Virus record (IMG/VR): IMGVR_UViG_3300034110_001256
Coordinates: 1 to 47,362 of that record
Reading direction: 5' to 3' (one strand)
Length of the DNA stretch: 47,362 bases
Source of the DNA: a virus
Shown: positions 21,983 to 31,500 of the stretch, one piece after another
How the letters are laid out: each line of letters begins with the position of its first letter
Numbering within the stretch: position 1 is the stretch's first letter
Notes under the pieces: generated by a model
What the model was told of the DNA's origin: nothing
The model's database searches: none
Seen by the model: the letters and a program-made list of their open reading frames with translations, nothing else
Made by a program: the position numbers and the translations under genes

Positions 21983-22579
21983 TCACACGACATGCGCCCA
22001 GCGCTCGCGGCGCTTGATCCGGCTCACCTGCTGGAACGACAGCCCATAGTGGTCGGCGATATCGAAGTTTGTCCGCCCGTCCTCTCTGATGGCTCTGACC
22101 ATTGCCTCAGTGATCTTTGCTCTAGGAGCGGTGGACACATCGCCTCCCAAATGCTGCCATGTTCGGCCAGCCTTAATCCCTGCGATGCTCGACCAACACA
22201 CTCCGTATTCTGGGGCTATTTCCTTGGATGTGCGATCATCCGCACGAATAGCCGCGATCTGGGGTTCGGTCAGTTTGGCAAGGTGCATCTTCTCGCCTTG
22301 CATGCCGCGGCGCTTGGCAAGCATATCCTGGATGTTGTCCTTCGGCGTTCCCAACCAAAGATGCTTCGGGTTGCAGCAGGGAGGGTTATCGCAACGATGG
22401 CAAATTATCAGGCCATCAGGGATCGGGCCGTTAACTTCCTGCTAGGCATAACGGTGAGCCTGATATTTAACCGAGTTCCGCTGCACTTGGCCGTAGCCAT
22501 TGGCCAGCCTGTATCCTTGCCATTCAAGGCAGCCGGTGTCCGTCGGCGCCGACAGATTTCTCCAGAAACTTTGGTCCAT
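21983..22579 (-). pseudogene. HNH homing endonuclease broken by one amber codon
   Basis: Minus-strand frame of 198 codons from ATG 22579. It shows the HNH core ICHRCDNPPCCNPKHLWLGT and, after it, two helix-turn-helix-like repeats (LTEPQIAAIRADDRTSKEIA and ITEAMVRAIREDGRTNFDIA) typical of phage homing nucleases. At 22442-22444 an in-frame TAG interrupts HRYA-stop-QEVNGPIPDG. Relatives have Trp in this place, so one TGG-to-TAG change explains it. The rest is intact. It lies opposite to the late genes between two tail genes, a typical site for a homing endonuclease. Confidence 0.75.
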
Positions 22580-22614
22580 GCTGAAAAGCGTACTGGTATT
22601 CAAAGGGCGAAACA

Positions 22615-23265
22615 ATGAGTTTCCGGGTAGCCATTCCTTCCTTCTCGAAAGGGGAGATCGCGCCGGATCTGTACGGCCGGTTCGATGTCGACGCCTATGC
22701 GCAGAGCCTGCGGCTGGCCCGCAACGTCGTCATCCTTAAATATGGCGGCGTCACCAAACGCCCCGGTACGCGACTGGTGGCGGAAGTCCATGACGCATCC
22801 CAGCCGGTGCGGCTCGTGCCGTTCAAATTCTCGATCGAGCAGGCCTACGCACTGGAGCTGGGGCAAGGCTATATGCGTGTTGCCGCGGCTGGCGGCCTGG
22901 TGCTCAATGAGGAACTGGCGATCGCCGGTATCACCAATGAGGGGCAAGCTCGCGTGACGGCGGCCTATCATGGCTACTCGGTCGGGCAGGACATATTCCT
23001 GTCCGGCATCGACGGCACGCTCGGTGAAGAACTGAATTTCCGCTTCTTCTCTGTTGTCGCCGTCATCGATGACAACAATTTCCGCATCGGTGCCGACACC
23101 TCCGGCTTGGGCGCGTTCACCGGCGCAACCGGCGGCATTACGCGAAGCGCAGACCCTGCGCCTGATCCTGTCGCCCCGGTCGTTCCTGATCCCGTCGATC
23201 CGCCTCCCCCGCCCCAAACTGGCGGCGGCGGTCGGCCGCTGGGCCCAAATGAGCAGATACCATAA
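22615..23265 (+). CDS. tail tubular protein B-like, N-terminal part
   Basis: Protein of 216 residues. The start (SFRVAIPSFSKGEIAPDLYG, then YGGVTKRPGTRLVAEV) is that of tail tubular protein B-like/P22 gp10-like nozzle proteins. Residues about 108-180 resemble the FCCH insertion domain common in this family (ITNEGQARVTAAYHGY, VGQDIFLSGIDGT). It ends in a Pro-rich and Gly-rich tail. The remaining part of the usual protein is in the next gene, reached through a TAATG overlap. Confidence 0.75.
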   Translation: MSFRVAIPSFSKGEIAPDLYGRFDVDAYAQSLRLARNVVILKYGGVTKRPGTRLVAEVHDASQPVRLVPFKFSIEQAYALELGQGYMRVAAAGGLVLNEELAIAGITNEGQARVTAAYHGYSVGQDIFLSGIDGTLGEELNFRFFSVVAVIDDNNFRIGADTSGLGAFTGATGGITRSADPAPDPVAPVVPDPVDPPPPPQTGGGGRPLGPNEQIP

Positions 23266-25088
23266 TGGGTGTCTCGCGTGTTTTCCGTGTCGGCTCTCCC
23301 TACAACGGTGTCGAGCTGGAGGAGTTGGATCACGAGCAGCAGTCGGACACTATGTATCTGGCGCACATCGACCACACGCCCGGTCGACTGACCCGGACCG
23401 CGCATGATGCGTGGACCTTTGCCGATGTCGCCTTCGGGCCAAAGCTTTTGCCGCCATCGACGGTAACGGTCGAGGTGAACACGCCAAACACTGATTCCGA
23501 AAATGGTGGCGCCGCCTTCTTCCCGCAGAATGCGCGGTACGCGGTGACGGCCGTGGACGAGGATGGATATGAGAGTCGTTGGACCGGCGCCGGTATAACC
23601 GCCTACAATGATCTGAGCCTCAAACGAAACTTCAACTTCATCGAATGGGGCGCGGTTGCAGGTGCGGCCAGCTATAAGGTGTACAAGGCCGATAACAGCT
23701 CATTCTATGGCTATATCGGCAGCACCAACGTGCTCGAGTTCGTTGACGACAATATCGGGCCGGACCTCAGCACCGCCCCGCCAGAGGCCTACAACCCGTT
23801 CGAGGGGGCAGGCAATTACCCCTCGACGGTCACATTCTTCGAACAGCGCCTTTTGTTCGGCCGGAGCCGCAACAGCCCCAACGCCATTTGGGGCAGTCGA
23901 TCGGCTGAGTTCGAGAATTTCGACCAGTCGATTCCGCTACGCGCCGACGACAGCATCGCCCTTGCCGCCAATGCCGGCCAGGTGAACGCCATCAACCAGC
24001 TCGTCTCCACGACCAGCCTGCTCGCCCTCACGTCCGACAGCCTGTTCCGGATCGATAGCGTTGCCGAGGGCGGCTATCTGACTGCCTCCCCGCCCGCCAC
24101 CGTGCGGCGGCAGATCGGCCGCGGCTCCTCACGTCTCAATCCTCTCGTGATCGACAATGTCGTCTTTTACGCGCCCTCCGTCGGGTCGGGCGTGCGCTCG
24201 CTCAATTATAAGTTCGAGGTCGACGGCCTGACCTCCGACGATGTGACGATCTTCTCGCCGCATTTCTTTGACGACATGCATATCGTGTCGTGGTGCTATG
24301 CGCAGGAACCGCGCTCCATCGTCTGGGCGGTCCGCTCCGATGGCAAGCTGCTGGCCTTCACCTGGGAGCAGGCCCAGCAGGTCTGGGGCTGGACGCTGTG
24401 CGAGACGGACGGCTTCGTGCTGTCGTGCTGCTCGGTGCCGGAGGATGGCGAGGACAGGGTTTATTTGGTCGTGCGGCGCACCATTGCTGGCGTCGATCGC
24501 ACCTTCATCGAGCGTATGGCGGCATCGCGTTGGAACGACGTCGCCGACTGCTGCTTTCTCGACTGCGCGGTGTCCTATGATTACGAGGAGCCGCGAAGCA
24601 CTTTCCGCAACCTGTGGCACTTGGAGGGGCGGACCGTCTGGGGCCTGGTCGACGGCTTCGTGGTCAAGGATCTGCTGGTCGAGAACGGGCAGGTGACGCT
24701 GCCCCCGTCTGCCGGCGCCGTGCGCAAGGCGACGTTCGGCCTGCCATACGACGTTAATATCCAGACGATGCCGGTCATGTTCCAGGGCGGTGCAGGCACG
24801 AACGCAGCCAGGAAGCAGCAGCCGGGCGAGATTGTCCTGCATCTGCGGGATAGCCGCAACATCCTTGCGGGCGCCGGCCGAGAGAATGGCACGCTTCCTG
24901 CTGAGCTCTACGAGATCAAGCCGCGCGGTGATGAGCCGTGGGGCGAGGTCGACGCGCTGAAGGACGGCAAATATCTCATGGATTCGCCCAACGTCGTGAG
25001 CGGGCAGGCTTCGGTCTATGTGAAGCAGACGGACCCGCTCCCTCTCACATTGCTGGGCATCTACCTGGACCCGATCATTGGGGGCTAA
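23265..25088 (+). CDS. tail tubular protein B-like, C-terminal part (nozzle)
   Basis: Protein of 607 residues that continues the preceding gene: RVFRVGSPYNGVELEELDH, then QQSDTMYLAHIDHTPGRLTR, is the segment that normally follows the N-terminal part within a single nozzle protein. Later blocks TVTFFEQRLLFGRS and NAIWGSRSAEFENF are typical of the family. It probably forms the tail nozzle together with the upstream product. It starts by reinitiation at TAATG, or a -1 frameshift could fuse the two. Confidence 0.8.
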   Translation: MGVSRVFRVGSPYNGVELEELDHEQQSDTMYLAHIDHTPGRLTRTAHDAWTFADVAFGPKLLPPSTVTVEVNTPNTDSENGGAAFFPQNARYAVTAVDEDGYESRWTGAGITAYNDLSLKRNFNFIEWGAVAGAASYKVYKADNSSFYGYIGSTNVLEFVDDNIGPDLSTAPPEAYNPFEGAGNYPSTVTFFEQRLLFGRSRNSPNAIWGSRSAEFENFDQSIPLRADDSIALAANAGQVNAINQLVSTTSLLALTSDSLFRIDSVAEGGYLTASPPATVRRQIGRGSSRLNPLVIDNVVFYAPSVGSGVRSLNYKFEVDGLTSDDVTIFSPHFFDDMHIVSWCYAQEPRSIVWAVRSDGKLLAFTWEQAQQVWGWTLCETDGFVLSCCSVPEDGEDRVYLVVRRTIAGVDRTFIERMAASRWNDVADCCFLDCAVSYDYEEPRSTFRNLWHLEGRTVWGLVDGFVVKDLLVENGQVTLPPSAGAVRKATFGLPYDVNIQTMPVMFQGGAGTNAARKQQPGEIVLHLRDSRNILAGAGRENGTLPAELYEIKPRGDEPWGEVDALKDGKYLMDSPNVVSGQASVYVKQTDPLPLTLLGIYLDPIIGG

Positions 25089-25536
25089 AGTCGAGGTCAT
25101 CCCGGCCCGTGTCACCCATGTCGGGCCGATCGCCAGCCGGATCCGCGATATTGACCGGCTGGAGTGCGAGGCGATGGGTCATTCGCCCAAGCACGCGCTG
25201 CGCCAGGGGTTCATGCTCTCCGATCGCTGCTGGACAGCGTTGGTCGATGGGCGTCCGGAGGCGATGTTCGGGTCGGTGACGATATCCGCGATCGATCGCC
25301 GCGCGACGGTCTGGTTCCTCGGCACGGACGAAGTCTATCGCCATGGCCGGGTGCTGCGCTCGTGGGGACCGGCACTGTTGCGGCGGACCGTCGATTCAAG
25401 CTGGTGGGCAGGCAACCTAGTGTCCAGCGCCAACGGGAAGGCAATCAGGCTGCTGCGCGCCTGGGGCTTCACCGTCGAGCCAGAGGAGCAAATGGTGGGC
25501 GGCGTGGCATTTCGACAGTTCTGGATGATCCGATAG
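25078..25536 (+). CDS. GNAT-like / DUF2833 phage internal protein
   Basis: Protein of 152 residues starting at TTG 25078, overlapping the nozzle gene by 11 bases. It has the GNAT acetyltransferase-like fold seen in phage proteins of the T7 gp13/DUF2833 type: DIDRLECEAMGHSPKHALRQ, then ALVDGRPEAMFGSVTI, and a C-terminal GKAIRLLRAWGF. The location between nozzle and internal virion genes fits gp13-like proteins. Enzyme activity is not certain. Motif copy 4 lies inside its 3' part. Confidence 0.65.
   Translation: MGAKVEVIPARVTHVGPIASRIRDIDRLECEAMGHSPKHALRQGFMLSDRCWTALVDGRPEAMFGSVTISAIDRRATVWFLGTDEVYRHGRVLRSWGPALLRRTVDSSWWAGNLVSSANGKAIRLLRAWGFTVEPEEQMVGGVAFRQFWMIR
25390..25420 (+). promoter_or_regulatory. 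late promoter-like motif, copy 4 (inside a gene)
   Basis: GTCGATTCAAG (25390-25400), 16 bases, CTAG (25417-25420). It lies within the GNAT-like gene, about 115 bases before the next start at 25536. Same geometry as the intergenic copies. Confidence 0.5.
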
Positions 25537-26075
25537 TGTGCGAGCCGACAACATTATTGATAGCCGCGACGGCCGTGTCCACGCTCGGTGCAGGCTATGG
25601 CGCGCTTCAGGCGAACGCCCAGTCAACATATGCGGCGCGCGTTGCCGATCAGAACGCGCGGCTATCGGCTGAATCGGCGCGGCAGGAGCAGGACAACACG
25701 CGCGGCGCGGCGCTCCAGCATTATCGCAAGGTCGCCCAGCTTCAGGGGCAGCAGCGCGTTGCGATGGCGGGCGGCGGGCTGGATGTGAATTTCGGCAACG
25801 CGGCTAGCCTGACCGCCGATACCGAGATGCTGGCGCGTGAGGACGCCAGTCGGATCTACCGGCAGGGATCAGAGAATGTGCGCGGGTTCGATATCGAGGG
25901 ATCGAACTATCGATCTCAGGCCGCGGCTTCCCGGCAGGCTGCAAGTGGCGCGCTGGTCGGCGGGGCGTTTGAGATGGCGGGGACGGCGCTTAGTGGGGCG
26001 TCGCAGTATAGCAAGCTCAAGGCGCAGGGGTTTGGTCGGAACAGCTTCGGGATTAAGGGTGGCGAGATTTATTGA
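25536..26075 (+). CDS. internal virion protein B-like (179 aa)
   Basis: Protein of 179 residues starting at GTG 25536 in a TAGTG overlap with the GNAT-like gene. The start (CEPTTLLIAATAVSTLGAGY) followed by a long Ala/Gln helix (YAARVADQNARLSAESARQE) and a Gly-rich end is typical of small internal virion proteins (T7 gp14-like) with a membrane-active N-terminus, which are ejected to build the channel across the envelope. Its stop is overlapped by a minus-strand gene. Confidence 0.7.
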   Translation: MCEPTTLLIAATAVSTLGAGYGALQANAQSTYAARVADQNARLSAESARQEQDNTRGAALQHYRKVAQLQGQQRVAMAGGGLDVNFGNAASLTADTEMLAREDASRIYRQGSENVRGFDIEGSNYRSQAAASRQAASGALVGGAFEMAGTALSGASQYSKLKAQGFGRNSFGIKGGEIY

Positions 26076-26446
26076 AGTGCCGTCCGCCACTTGCCATTTA
26101 CAAGCGCCATAGCTGCGAAAGCAAAAAATAAGGAAGACATGCCCCCTGGATCTGCCGCTTTCGTCACAACAAGGAATATTAAGCTGGCAGCAAAGACAGC
26201 CCCTCGGCGACTAGCAAAGTTGGGTATCCAAGTCTTTGACATTTGCTTTCGGAAGATGTTCACGATTGCGACCAGCAGAAAGCCAATAACGAAGCTCGGC
26301 AGAGCAATAATGCTTGATGCTAACAGCGCGTCGGCGGCAGTATCGATGCCCTTCAGATCGCGGATGGGCATACCAAAACCGAAAATGTAGAGCATCATGG
26401 GCCAAGTGACATACCTCACCCTGTTGCTACCTGCCGTCGCTGCCAT
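26069..26446 (-). CDS. AT-rich membrane protein on opposite strand (125 aa)
   Basis: Protein of about 125 residues with several hydrophobic segments (VTWPMMLYIFGFGM; LLASSIIALPSFVIGFLLVA; AVFAASLIFLVV; LFFAFAAMALV), so probably four membrane helices. ATG 26446 is preferred with GGGGTG upstream; the frame is open to 26485. It runs against the late operon and is poorer in GC than its neighbours, as expected for an inserted cargo gene. It overlaps the 3' end of the internal protein gene by 7 bases. Function is unknown. Confidence 0.65.
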   Translation of the reverse strand: MAATAGSNRVRYVTWPMMLYIFGFGMPIRDLKGIDTAADALLASSIIALPSFVIGFLLVAIVNIFRKQMSKTWIPNFASRRGAVFAASLIFLVVTKAADPGGMSSLFFAFAAMALVNGKWRTALQ

Positions 26447-26456
26447 GCTGCACCCC

Positions 26457-26487
26457 GTCGATTCAACCATGCATCTGCTCGCCATAG
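26457..26487 (+). promoter_or_regulatory. late promoter-like motif, copy 5
   Basis: GTCGATTCAAC (26457-26467), 16 bases, ATAG (26484-26487). It lies right after the inserted minus-strand gene and 30 bases before the large internal virion gene, so it could restore transcription past the insertion. Confidence 0.65.
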
Positions 26488-26516
26488 GTATCCACGCTCC
26501 GCTTTGAGGGCAAGAG

Positions 26517-28532
26517 ATGCCGCGTATTCAGCAATATGGCAGTCCCACTGCGGGACCGGTCCAGACAACCAGCGCCCGCTTCCGTCCAGCTGACAATAAT
26601 GGTGGCGCCGCCGCCGGCGTGGCCCGAGGCCTCCAGCAGATCGGCCGCGTAGGCGCTGATGCCGCCATGGTTCAGGCTCAGATTGAGGATGATCTCGCTC
26701 GCACCAATGCAGACAGCCTGTATCTCACTGCCAGCACGGCAGCCAACAGCGCCGTCAGCGACCTGAAGTCTAAGATGGGCAAGGGCGCGCTGGAGCATCG
26801 CCCAATCGCTGGGAAGGCAGTCGAGGATGCGCTCGCCTCCACGCTGGCGCAGGCTGACCAGCGGACGCGTCGCTATCTGGAGCCTCAACTCGCCCGCCTC
26901 CGCGCCTCGGCCGATGGCGAAATGTCGGGCTATGCCGTCCAGCAGGGCCGTGTCTATCAGCAGGAGGTTGGCAAGGCGAAGGTTGAAAACTCCTTCCAGA
27001 TGGCGGTCGCCGCCGACGATCCAGCCAAGCGTGCAGGCTTCATCCAAGAGGTCCGCGACCAGACCCGCCTCAATCTTGAGATGGCCGGCCTGAGCGATCC
27101 GGATATCATGGAAGCCGAAGAGCGCAAGGCCGTCTCCGGCACCCATTCGGCGATCGCCAATCAGTATATGTCGAAAAAAGACTTCGAGATGGCTGACGCC
27201 TATTTTCAAGCGAACAAGAGTAACATGACCGTTGGCGATCAAGCTACGCTAGCTGCGGCACTCGCTGGGCCAATGCAGAAGCGCTGGGCGGAAACGCAGT
27301 TCGCGGCGATCAGCGCATTACCGACGATTGGGGCGGAGCCTGGAAAGGGTGGAAGCGGCAACCCGGTCGCCGACGGCGGCGCGGCGATCAAGGCACTATT
27401 TCCGGGTGCGTCGATTACGTCGACATATCGGCCGTCCGATCATCCGCTGTCAAAAGCAAACCCCAAGTCGTGGCACACGAAAAGCCACGCCGCCGTGGAC
27501 GTTAAGCCGATCAGCGGAATGACCTTCGACCAGTATGTTAAGCAGGTCGAGGGGGCTGGTTACACGGTGTTGGAGGCCATCAACGAAGTGGGCGCCGGTC
27601 GGTCGAAGCATGCAACTGGCGACCATTGGCACATTGTGCTCGGCAAGGGTGGTGGCGGGTCTCCGCCGTCCGCGAGGCGCTGGGATCTGGAAACTGTAAC
27701 CCAGGGCATATACGCTCGGGCCGAGAAAGAGCGGTGGTCACTTGAACAGCGCGACGCCGTTTTGGACGTCGCCAAAGATCGTATTTCGCTCGATGAGCAG
27801 ATGAAGCGCCGGAACGAGGAGGATGCTGATCGGTCTGCCAGCGAGTGGGTGCTTAAGCAGGGTGCTGGCTTTACCGATATGTCTCAGATGCCAGCCGGAA
27901 TCCGCTCTGCTCTCTCTCCAGATGCGGCCCGTTCCTACATCGGCGTGGCAAAGGCGAACGCCAAGCCGGTCGAAGCTGTCGCGAATGGCGCAGCTGCCAC
28001 GTCGCTTGAGCTGATGCGTATTCTGGAACCAGAGAAATTCACCAATACTCCGTTGGGCAAATACGCCGGGCAGGTAACAAGAGCCGAGATGCAGGGCCTA
28101 TTGATCGAGCAGGCCAAGATGCAGAAGGGCGACCCTGATGCTGATATTCGTAGCAAGGTTGCTTCGACCATCAGCACATACGACACTGCGGATCTCGGCT
28201 TCGGGGACAAGAAAACCGGCGCGACGAAGCGCGTGCGCGTGCAAAAGATCATGGAGCGCGAACTGCGCGCGGTGACGGACGGCAAGCGGAAGCCCACAGA
28301 GGCAGAGCTGTACCAATCTTTCATTTCCGCAACTAAGGATGTCGTGATCCCTCACAAAGGCGTGTTCGGCGGCCTGCGAGATAAGTCATTCCGGCGCTTT
28401 GAGATTGAAGCCGACAATGTCCCGCCGAACGTCCGGCGACAGATTGAAGATGCTTACAAGCGCAAATTCGGCGCGACTGAGGTGCCGCCGGAGGCAGTGG
28501 CAGAAGCCTATCAAGCCATAAAGGTCCGCTGA
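26517..28532 (+). CDS. internal virion protein with M15-like peptidase domain
   Basis: Protein of 671 residues, helical and Ala/Gln-rich, like podoviral internal core proteins. Around residues 295-375 a different domain is inserted: FPGASITSTYRPSDH, then KSWHTKSHAAVDVKP and GDHWHIVLG. The spacing of His, Asp and the final HxH matches zinc peptidoglycan peptidases of the M15 type. It would help the ejected core cross the cell wall. Gly-rich linkers bracket the domain. GAGGG lies before the ATG. Confidence 0.7.
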   Translation: MPRIQQYGSPTAGPVQTTSARFRPADNNGGAAAGVARGLQQIGRVGADAAMVQAQIEDDLARTNADSLYLTASTAANSAVSDLKSKMGKGALEHRPIAGKAVEDALASTLAQADQRTRRYLEPQLARLRASADGEMSGYAVQQGRVYQQEVGKAKVENSFQMAVAADDPAKRAGFIQEVRDQTRLNLEMAGLSDPDIMEAEERKAVSGTHSAIANQYMSKKDFEMADAYFQANKSNMTVGDQATLAAALAGPMQKRWAETQFAAISALPTIGAEPGKGGSGNPVADGGAAIKALFPGASITSTYRPSDHPLSKANPKSWHTKSHAAVDVKPISGMTFDQYVKQVEGAGYTVLEAINEVGAGRSKHATGDHWHIVLGKGGGGSPPSARRWDLETVTQGIYARAEKERWSLEQRDAVLDVAKDRISLDEQMKRRNEEDADRSASEWVLKQGAGFTDMSQMPAGIRSALSPDAARSYIGVAKANAKPVEAVANGAAATSLELMRILEPEKFTNTPLGKYAGQVTRAEMQGLLIEQAKMQKGDPDADIRSKVASTISTYDTADLGFGDKKTGATKRVRVQKIMERELRAVTDGKRKPTEAELYQSFISATKDVVIPHKGVFGGLRDKSFRRFEIEADNVPPNVRRQIEDAYKRKFGATEVPPEAVAEAYQAIKVR

Positions 28533-28533
28533 G

Positions 28534-31500
28534 ATGGCAAGCAACCCGTTCGACGATTATTTTGAAAAGCAGCGCGACGCGCAAACGGCATTCCGAATTC
28601 AGGCGGCAAAACCGGATGAGACAGCGCGCGCGCAAGCGATTGCCCGCGAGCGTGGGATCCCCGCTGCTGTCGTGCAGTCAGACTTGCCGAATTTCGAGGC
28701 GCAGCAGCGCGCTACGAGGGCCAACGAGGTTAACCGACGCCACCCGGCGATCGGTCGATGGTCGGCAAATGCCAGCAATGCGACGATCGCCGCCGACGAC
28801 TATTCCACGCTCGATCGCCTCGGCTCTGCGTTCATGAATCGCGTGGCGCTCGACAAGATGGACATCGTCCAAAACGGCGGCTTCCTCGATCGCATGGGCG
28901 ACCTGTTCAAGTCCGGGCTCTACAGCCTGGAATCGGGCGCAGCCTCGTTCCGTGGCGCGCTTCAGGATTGGTCGGCCCGCAATCCGCTGCCTTGGACCAG
29001 CCGAGAAAACACCGCACGAGATCGCGCCGGCGCGGCCATGGCGCGAGCGCAGGCCCGGATCTACAGCGACGTCGGCGGCACACAGGTTGCTGGCGAAACG
29101 ACGTGGGACACGCTGAAGGCCCGCCCTACTATCGGCAATGTTTTGGCGTTTGGCTTAGACACCGGCGTGAAGAGTGTGCCCGGCATGGCGCAGGCCGCCC
29201 TCGCCGCTCCTCTCTATGTCGCTGGACAGGCTGGCAATATCGGCCAGACCCGCGCGCAGGTGCAGGGTCGCGAAGACGCCACTGCGCAGGATGTCGTTGA
29301 GGCAGCTCCCGCTGCTGTGCTCAGCCTGGTCCTAGAACGCGTCGGCATCCATGGCATCTTCGGCGCCGGCGGCCGGACAGCGCTCGGCCGCATTGCGCAG
29401 GCGGGTGCGACCGAGGCGACCACCGAGTTCGGCCAGAGCATGGTTGAATATATCGGTGGCCATTCGCAGACCGGCACCAAGTTCGATACCGACGAAATGT
29501 TCGATCAGGCGTTCGCCGGCATGGTCGCCGGCGGCCTGATGGGTGGCGGCCTGCGCGCCTCCGGCGAATTGTCGCGGCCCGCGCTACGGCCGGTAGGCGC
29601 GATGGTGTCCCGCATCTCGGATGCCAACAGCGCCATGCACGGCGGCACGTTCCTCAACGAAATCGCCACCGCTACCGCGCAATCCAAAACCGCCAAGCGC
29701 GCCCCAGACGCGATCGCCGACCTGGTGCAGCAGCTGGGCGAGGATAACGGCGTCGATCAGGTCTATCTGCCAGCCGAGGCGGTGCGCTCCTACATGCAGT
29801 CGGATGGCTATGCCGGCGACCTCGACGGCTGGCGCGTCCAGATCGATGAGGCGGAGGCAACCGGCGGCGATCTTGTCCTGCCGGTGGGCGAGCTCACGCG
29901 GCTGGCCACTACGCCAGGCTGGGAATCGCTCAAGAGCGATATCCGCCTGTCGGCCGGCGGCATGTCGCTCCGCGAAGCCGAGACGTTCAACGAGGCCTGG
30001 ACCGACGCCATGGAGCAATTGTCGGATAGCATCGCACAGGAAGCGGAACAGGCCCGTGCCGCCGCCGCCCCGCGCGAGCAACTGCTCCAGTCTCTCACGG
30101 AAAAGCTGACCACGGCTGGCATGTCGCCGTCGATGGCGCGGCAGAACGCCGAGTTCCTCGCCCAGCGTGCCAGCACCCGCGCCACCCGCATGGGGCGCGA
30201 TCTCGCCGGCACGGAATTTGATGGGCTTCAGGTCCGCCAGATCCTGCCGGAAAATATCGCCGCCGCCCAGAAGGCGGACCAGCTCGACATCGCCATCGAT
30301 GTGATGAAGCGGAAACTGGACCCGTCCCAGAACCTTGGTCCCACGCTGATGCAGTTCATCGCGAAGGAGGGCGGCATTGTCGACACTGGCGGCGATCTCA
30401 AATCCATGGGCGCGGACGCATGGCACAAAGGCAGGCCTGGCCAGCGTCGATTGCTCCGCGATCAGGGTGAGCTGCTGGAGGATGGCGGCTTCGGCGAGAA
30501 TGAATATGGGCCGGACGCCTGGGCGCAGCGCGCATGGGAAGCTGGCTATTTCCCCGAGTTCGGCGACCAGCGCCCAAGCGCCAACGACTTGCTGGAGGCG
30601 ATTTCAGAGGGTGTGGCCGGACGAGACCGTACGCTGATCGCACGCGAGAAATCCGTGCGTGACGCGGCCGAAGAGCTGCGCGCCCTGCTGGAGAACCGCG
30701 GGATCGATCCCGACACCACTAGCCGCCGGGAGATACGTGCAGCCGTCGAAGCCTATTCCGCTGAGGAAGCGGACGGCGATGCCTATATGCAGGGCGATCT
30801 CATCCCGCGCGGCCGCATCTTGTTCCCGGGCGGCCAAAGCGCCGCTGCCATCATCGAACTGTACCAGACGCAGAACCCGTCGACGTTCCTGCACGAGTCC
30901 GGACACCTGTGGCTGGAGGAGCTGCGCGAGGACGCGGCCGACGCCGATGCGCCGCAACAGGTGCGCGACGACTGGGCGATCGTCGAAGGCTGGTTCGCTG
31001 CCAACGGGCATCCACTGGAGAATGGTGCGATCCCGGTAGATGCGCACGAGCTGTGGGCGCGCGGCGTTGAGCGTTACCTGATGGAGGGCAAGGCCCCCTC
31101 GCCCGGGCTTCAGCGCTTGTTCCAGACATTCAAAGCGTGGATGATCTCGCTCTACAACAGCGTGTCGCGCCTCAATACGCCGATCAGCGACGAGGTGCGC
31201 GGCGTGATGGACCGCCTGATCGCCACCGACGAGGAGCTGGCCGACGCGATCGCCGCGCAGCATCTGGAGGCGCTCTTCCCGCAAAAGCCGGCATCGATGA
31301 CGGATGCCGAATACACAGCCTATCAGAACCTCGCCGCCACCGCCCGCGATCAGGCACAGAGTCGGATGCTCGCCAAGACGATGAACGCGGTGAAGCGCCG
31401 CGTCACGAAGGAATGGCGCGAGCGCGAAGAAGAGGTGCGCCAGGACGTCACCGAGCGGATCGACGCCCTCCCCGAATTTCGCGCGCTAGTCATGGCGCGC

